A DNA stretch of 64,000 nt from Neospora caninum Liverpool. Taxonomy: Eukaryota > Apicomplexa > Conoidasida > Eucoccidiorida > Sarcocystidae. The stretch is from positions 4,450,839 to 4,514,838 of the forward strand of contig NC_018395.1 of the NCBI RefSeq assembly GCF_000208865.1, in the 5' to 3' direction. The notes under the pieces are model-generated. The model did no database searches and was not told where the DNA came from. It worked only from the letters and a program-made list of their open reading frames with translations. The position numbers were made by a program, and so were the translations under genes. Position 1 is the first letter of the stretch. Each line of letters begins with the position of its first letter. This document shows, in pieces, positions 58,751 to 64,000 of this stretch.

Positions 58751-61700
58751 TATGTATACATATGTATACATATGTAAGTGGTAAAACGGCAAAGCGGTGA
58801 ATATGCATGTGGCGACTTGTGAGATTTCGAAGCGTTGGCGGAGTGTCGTTTTGCAGCTCGGGGAAGTCGAAATGTGTCTTACGATAACTTCGGGAATTCC
58901 GAGCGCCTCGCGGAGTTTCTTCGAAGCCTGGCGAATGCGCGCAGTGCTGCCGTGCGAAAGTGGGACGAGTTGCTGGTGTCTGCATGCAGGCGAACAAATT
59001 TACCAAAGGTAAAGAGAGAGTCAAGACCCCACGAGAGAGGAAGGCGCATGTGAGGAGACAGTGAAAACGACGACCGCACGTCTCAAGGCGACAGAAACCC
59101 AGCAACTATTTACACGCATATATATATATATATATGTATATATGTACATATGTGTGTAGATGTACCGCCGTGGAGAGACGAGCATCTCGAGGAATGTGGG
59201 GGACTTACAGTTTCTTTGTGCGAATGATCACGGGGCACTCCATGGCGGCGAGGACGTGGACTGCGTCCGCGAATTCGGCGTCGTTCATTAGCGTCTGCAA
59301 ATCTATCGCCGACGAGATCCACCCAAACTGACTCCGCATCTGCACACACCGGAAACACATTTCAATCTCCTACTACATTAAGGTTATTCCACATCGGTTA
59401 TGTTCTACGCGTAATAAATGGATTACTGTTATCACGCGTATTAACAGCGAGAGAAAAGATTTGTAGCCTCCCTTTTCGGCAGCTTTCTCTTCCGTCTCGG
59501 CACAAAAAACACGGAACGCCGAGTGACGACGCGCGAAAAGATACGGGCGTTGCGTGGTGGCTTTGAGCTGCGATTTGCATGAAGCTGACGGCGGGCCAGG
59601 CAGGGGACGAAGGCAGCACTGACCCAGGCAAGCAGGCGAGCGAAACGCAGAGCGCGGCAGTTTGTCTAGGAAGAATCCCGCGCAACTCCGAATTCACACA
59701 AGGGAGATGCAGAGCGACCGTGAGAGAGAGAGGAGAGAGGCAGAGAGGGAGAAAGGGTAAAGGTAGAGAGAGAAAAGACGAGGGAGAGAGAGAGAATGAG
59801 AAAGGCAGAGCGGGCGAAAGAGAAAAGGCAGAGAGAAGGCCAGGAAAGGCGGACTCGCAGAGGAGCTGCCACACGTTGGGCAAATGCAGAACGGTCCGCG
59901 CTTCACATCATTGCCAGGAAAGCGACTATAAACGCGAGAGCGCGCGGAATCAGGAGCAAGCGCTGGCGGGAACTCGAAACCCCATTCCTGGCCGAACGGA
60001 GATAAACGGACGTAGAAAGTACGGTGCCGAACGAGAAACCCTCAAAAAAGGCGCGGCAGGACGACAACCCAGAATGGAATTCGGACACACGCTGGGGTCC
60101 GAAGCAGATCCCTTCCTTGTGGGCTGGGACACTTACATGCGTGCGCCGTAGCTCTTTTTCGCGCTTTTGCCCCTTGGACGTCTCTGCTTGCATGCGGCTA
60201 CCATGGCTCCGCTGTATCTTTCCCTCGGCGTCTGCCACGCGTTCCGCCGCGCCGCACCCGTTGCCTTCGCGCGTCTCTTCGCCATCCGTTTCGCTTCCGT
60301 CGTTGCTCTCGGGGGCGCGCTCTTCGGCAAGCAGGAGCTTTTCCACATGCGAAGGCGCGGCCGCCTGACTCATGGCGTGTGCAGTCATTTCCTGCCCGTC
60401 CGCGGCGGCCGAGCGGGAAATGACTAGTCGGCACAGCCTTTGCATCGCCGCTTGGATCTGAGTCGCCTTCGCCTTCCTCTCCTGCGTTTCGAGTTCTTCA
60501 ATGACTCTCAGTTCCTCCGCGTTGGAGAGGGTCACAGAGACGTCGGCGAGTGGAAGTGATGAGGCTGCATAACTTCCGCTCAACCGGCTAGCAATCACTT
60601 CCTCTCTCTCGTGCGCCTCCTCCGTTTCATTCTCCTGTTGGTTCGCTTGGTGTTCGCCCCCGCCGTTCGGGTCAGTTGCAACTTCACTTCTTTCTCTCCT
60701 CGGGCCTCTCTCTCTTTCTCCGGAGCCTGTACCGACACCTGGCGCGTGTCGCGTTGGGCTCGGCGCTGCGCTGGCTCCTTTGAAATTCGGTCTGACGGGA
60801 AAGGCGGTGTCGGCGCCGTCTCCGAGGGGATTGCTCGCGGCAGGGATTCGCGTCTCCGCCCGCAGCGTGTGGAGCGTGCGGGGCCGCATCGGAGTCGCGA
60901 AGCTTTGCCGAGACGCCGAGCGCAGAGGCGCCGAAGCGCTGGACGCGGAACTCGCGGGAGGAAGGGCGGAAGACGACAGCGCTGGCGGCAGAGCCGGGGA
61001 GGACGGAGAGGCCGAACGAAGGACGAAAAGCGCAGGAGATGAAGGCGGAAGCAGCGAACACGCAGAGGGAAGAAACGGAGACGACGCAGGCACAGCCGGA
61101 GTTTCTGAAACCAAACAGGCGGCAGGTTCTTCGAGACGCGAGACGCGTGGCCGCTGCGTAGAGACATCGCGGCGACGCAGAGGCCAACCCGACACCCGGA
61201 GAGAAGACAAAGACGACGGACGAGAAGAGAGAAGAGAAGACGGAAGCGAAGACGGAAGAGAACCGGAAGAGCGGCAAACGGGCACTGACGCGCAGGAACG
61301 GCTGAATGTGGGGAAGGCGACTCGAGAGAGTTGGAGATTGCGAGAAATCGGAGAAAACGACGGGCGCGAAGCATCGCGCAGAGAGGCTGCTGGCTGACGA
61401 TGAGCATTCGGGAGTGTTGCCGTCTCTGTGCTTTGTTTGTCGTTCGTCCGCCGTGCAGCCTCACATCCTCTCTGGGCGTCTGTGCCGTGCGCTCTTCCGC
61501 GCGGGGGTTCTGTCTCGCTGCAAGCCCGGCGCGATTCCTCCCTCTCCAATTCAAGAAAAGGAGACGAGAAGAGAGGACTGAGTGGAGGAGCCTCTTGCGG
61601 CTGCCGCAGCACGCGCAGGCAGGACAAAAAAAGTTCCTGGGTTTCTCGTCCTCTCGAGAAGCGCCGCAAATCTGCGTTTTTCCACATATCTTCGCGTGGT

Positions 61701-61768
61701 CCGGCGGACCGCCGACCCTTTGCAGCAGAGGCGAGGTGCCTGCGCAGGCCCCCAGCTGTGTGCGTCAT
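54945..61768 (-). CDS. Unrecognised protein, disordered N-half and compact C-half
   Basis: Eight exons, minus strand: 61768-60137, 59339-59209, 58979-58883, 58505-58428, 57983-57738, 57039-56947, 55784-55599, 55109-54945; 2,628 nt, 875 residues, all junctions in phase and ending in TAA. Exon 1 (544 residues) is mostly Ser/Pro/Arg-rich with a helical patch, [20 protein letters not shown]. The remaining exons form a coherent module: [158 protein letters not shown], ending [10 protein letters not shown]. The basic N-terminus without acidic residues for about 25 positions would allow mitochondrial import, but this is weak. No family recognised, no membrane span seen. Splice models for exons 2-8 are well supported by phase; exon 4's acceptor is the least typical. 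Confidence 0.62.
57122..57431. repeat. 310-bp A/T island in an intron
   Basis: Nearly pure A and T, built from ATATATAAATATATAT-type units with many local inverted repeats. It lies in the 57040-57737 intron of the 875-residue gene. It is the longest simple-sequence stretch in the window and may be misassembled or vary in length. Confidence 0.9.
58710..58765. repeat. (TA)n microsatellite in an intron
   Basis: TA dinucleotides with GTATA interruptions in the 58506-58882 intron of the 875-residue gene. A similar shorter tract occurs at about 59117-59150 in the neighbouring intron. Confidence 0.85.
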
Positions 61769-63258
61769 GACGAAACCGAGAAGAAAAAGAAACAAATGCG
61801 GGGGAAAAAAGAGGGAGAAAAAAAGAGGGGAAGATTTTGTGGGGAGTCACAAGAGGCAGCAGCGAGAGAGGAAGACTGAGTACCAGAAAATGGAGAGGTA
61901 CAAAGAGACCCAGGTGAGAGAAGGGTGGAGAGGGAGGCAGGGCGGGAGCAAGGGACACTGTGATCCACGTCGAATCCCTCCTGTGTTTGAGCAAGAAGAC
62001 AAAGACGAAAAAGTGGCGAGTGCGAGACCGGAGAGATGACTTGAACGCGCGCGCTGCAGAGCACCGCACTATCATATTTCTAACCAGGGGATCGGTCTGT
62101 AGCGCGACGTCCTCGAAGCTCGAGGAAGGGTGGAGTGTCTAAACACCCGCATCGTTCTTCTGAGCGTCATTTTCCACGTCGCGACCTGACGACGCCCGCG
62201 GGGAAGAATTCACCAAACCGCCTTTTTTTGCAGGGAGTGGAGACGCTCGAGTCTCTCATCACCCCAAAAGAGTGGGGCTAGCGACGGTTTGGCACAGCGT
62301 CGCCTGTTTGCGTTCCTTCGGTCGAAAGGGCCCCCAGAAAGCCCCGCAGCTTGCCACGCGAAACGCCAGTTGCGATTAAGTGTGTACGTACACCTGGCGC
62401 GAGACCGGCTGAGGCAGAAAGACCGGACAGATGACCTTTTTCTCTTCGTTGTCCGAAGGAAACTCTCGCAAGAAGGCCAGTGGATGCACAGAGGAGCGAG
62501 GCGGATGTTTCTCAATTCCGTCTTGCGTGAGGAAACGAAGAACAACTCGAGGCAGCAAATCGACGATACAGTCAAACGGTGTCTGTGCATGCGCGGGGGA
62601 AAAACGCGAATTTCGCGGCTGCTTTATTTCCGCGCATGCATGCGAAAAGAAAAGAAACCAGAATCGAAAGAGAGACTTCACCTTCTGCTCGTCTTTAATT
62701 GTTTCTTCTTCGCAATCAGGTGTTCTGTATCTCTTTTTTTAACACGGCCATCTATCGAGACGAAGCAGTCTGCAGGTTGTCGCTTTGACTGTTTCTCGCC
62801 TCGAGGGACCAGCTTTTTTCGACAGTCAAATTCTCTTCGCCGACGCCACCACGTGGCATGTTTTTCCCTTCTTTTTCTTCTTCTGTTTTTTTTTTCGTGC
62901 TTCTCTTTCCTCTTCTCCGTTTTCCTCTTTTTCTCTCTCCGTTTCTCCTTTTCGCTTTTCTCTCTTCTCCATCCTTTTCTTCCCTTCCTCTTCCCACCTG
63001 CAGGCCTCCCCAAAAGAGCCCACAGACGCGAGTGTCTCGGCACAGCGCCAACCTCTCTGGTTTCAGCTCTTCCTAGTTCCACTTGTTTTTTCCGGATCTG
63101 ACCTTTCCCCCTTCTCGCCTTCGAGTCACGAGGCCTGTTCGCCCCTTCTACATTCTCCGGCGCCGCGTTTCTCCTCAATTCCTTGTCTCTTCCCTTCTCT
63201 CTGGGCCGCTTCTCTCCACCGAGAAAAGACGGCGCTCCTCGACTTCTCCGTTTCCTCC
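61769..63258. promoter_or_regulatory. Divergent promoter region, 875-residue gene and ESF1-like gene
   Basis: About 1.5 kb between outward-facing start codons. GCATGCATGC lies at 62634-62643, about 615 bp before the ESF1-like ATG. A strong T/C-rich tract covers about 62860-63000, on the leader side of that gene. No coding region is supported; frames opposite the T/C tract are artefacts of its purine-rich complement. Confidence 0.5.
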
Positions 63259-64000
63259 ATGGCTTCCGCGCCTGCAGGCACAGGGTCGGCAGACCCTCAG
63301 TCCGCCGCGTTCAGGAACAAGCGCAAGAAGAGAGACGGCGTGCGTGCGTCAAAGGACGTGGTAGCTTCTGCGCCCGGCTCTGCGTCTCCGGCCTCTGCCT
63401 CTCTGGCGCCCAAGAAGAAACACGACCCGCGCTTTTGTGCGCACGCGGATCGCCGCTTTTTGCTTGAGAAACTGCTTCCGTCCACCCAGCAAAGGCTCTC
63501 CTCAGGAGCGAAGAAGGCCGTCCAGGCGCCGGTCTCTCGCGGAAAGGAGAAAGATGGGAAACGCGTGAAAAAGGTCGAGGCGGGGGGTGTCGACGGAGAC
63601 GACCCCGACGAGGTGAAGGCGCGAGGCAGCCGAGGCGGGAGCGGAAAGGCGGAAGCAAATCACTCAGTTCGCGCCTCTCTAGCAACAAGTTGGGAAAATG
63701 ATGAACGGTTCTCAAGGATCTTCACGGACGACGCCTTCGCGAAGGGCGGCGCCATCGGGAAAGTCGACAAATTCGGCCGCAGCCTCGCAACAGAGAAAAA
63801 GAAAAAGAACGCCGGAGAGGCCACGCTTCTGAAAGGCAAAACAAAGCTGCAGAAAGGACGGAAAGCAATCGAAGAAGCGGAGGAAGACGAGGAAGAGGAA
63901 GACAAAGAGGAAGCAGACGAGGAGGAAGCAGACGAGGAGGAAGCAGACGAAGAGGAAGCAGACGAAGAGGAAGCAGACGAGGAGGACGCAGACGAAGAGG
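63259..64000 (+). CDS. ESF1-like pre-rRNA processing protein, 3' end outside window
   Basis: The start ATG sits in CTCCATGGCT and the frame is open to the window edge (247 codons seen). After an Ala/Ser- and Lys-rich start come KKKHDPRFCAHADRRF (about residues 51-66) and SWENDERFSRIFTDDAF followed by GKVDKFGRSLATEKKKK (about 147-185). Repeated D-x-RF motifs followed by a VDK-x-GR motif are typical of ESF1, a nucleolar protein needed for early 18S rRNA maturation; yeast and human ESF1 carry DPRF, DxRF and VDKxGR in this order. The first and second motifs are separated here by about 80 extra basic residues. An acidic EADEE repeat follows at the window edge. The diagnostic C-terminal part is not visible. 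Confidence 0.68.
   Translation, partial: MASAPAGTGSADPQSAAFRNKRKKRDGVRASKDVVASAPGSASPASASLAPKKKHDPRFCAHADRRFLLEKLLPSTQQRLSSGAKKAVQAPVSRGKEKDGKRVKKVEAGGVDGDDPDEVKARGSRGGSGKAEANHSVRASLATSWENDERFSRIFTDDAFAKGGAIGKVDKFGRSLATEKKKKNAGEATLLKGKTKLQKGRKAIEEAEEDEEEEDKEEADEEEADEEEADEEEADEEEADEEDADEE
63907..64000 (+). repeat. 15-bp minisatellite coding EEADE
   Basis: Six 15-bp units, consensus GAGGAAGCAGACGAG, run to the window edge in frame within the ESF1-like gene. The array may continue outside. It codes an acidic repeat, a usual property of nucleolar proteins. Confidence 0.9.

Overview
The window is nuclear DNA of a tissue-cyst-forming coccidian, most likely Toxoplasma gondii or a close relative (Neospora, Hammondia). 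The signs are GT..AG-split genes, moderate GC, long serine-, glutamate- and arginine-rich inserts in conserved enzymes, introns with (TA)n and polypyrimidine tracts, and frequent TGCATGC words. I saw nothing prokaryotic, no CRISPR array, no rRNA and no convincing tRNA. Exon models were built by hand from splice signals, reading-frame continuity and family resemblance. No search was run.

Layout, left to right. (1) 1-1822 (+): 3' part of a Bin3/MePCE-type RNA methyltransferase. (2) 3711-4948 (+): two-exon ARGLU1-like RS/RE-rich protein. (3) 5872-7592 (+): a 13-exon gene with 50-63 nt introns (one of 146 nt), giving a 313-residue protein with a signal peptide and about seven membrane spans; family not recognised. 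(4) 8134-10936 (-): dolichol kinase, three exons. (5) 12422-35026 (+): one 17-exon gene for a roughly 5,350-residue protein with CPSF160/DDB1/SF3B3 architecture, probably CPSF160, swollen by low-complexity inserts. (6) 36727-43578 (-): seven-exon endonuclease/exonuclease/phosphatase-fold enzyme resembling neutral sphingomyelinase. (7) 48091-53840 (-): eight-exon protein with a near-C-terminal membrane segment; unrecognised. (8) 54945-61768 (-): eight-exon protein with a compact C-terminal half; unrecognised. (9) 63259-end (+): 5' part of an ESF1-like pre-rRNA processing gene.

Genes 3/4 and 5/6 are convergent. Genes 4/5 and 8/9 are divergent, with about 1.5 kb of probable promoter each. Genes 6, 7 and 8 are a same-strand tandem. 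The 43.6-48.1 kb interval shows no gene I can support. Four of the nine genes concern RNA (capping, splicing, 3'-end formation, rRNA processing) and two concern lipids or glycosylation. These are independent transcription units and the sequence gives no sign of co-regulation.

Main points for a second look: the short-intron seven-span membrane gene, the size of the CPSF160 homologue, a perfect 21-bp hairpin in one of its introns, and the sphingomyelinase-like enzyme whose catalytic motifs are separated by a long insert.
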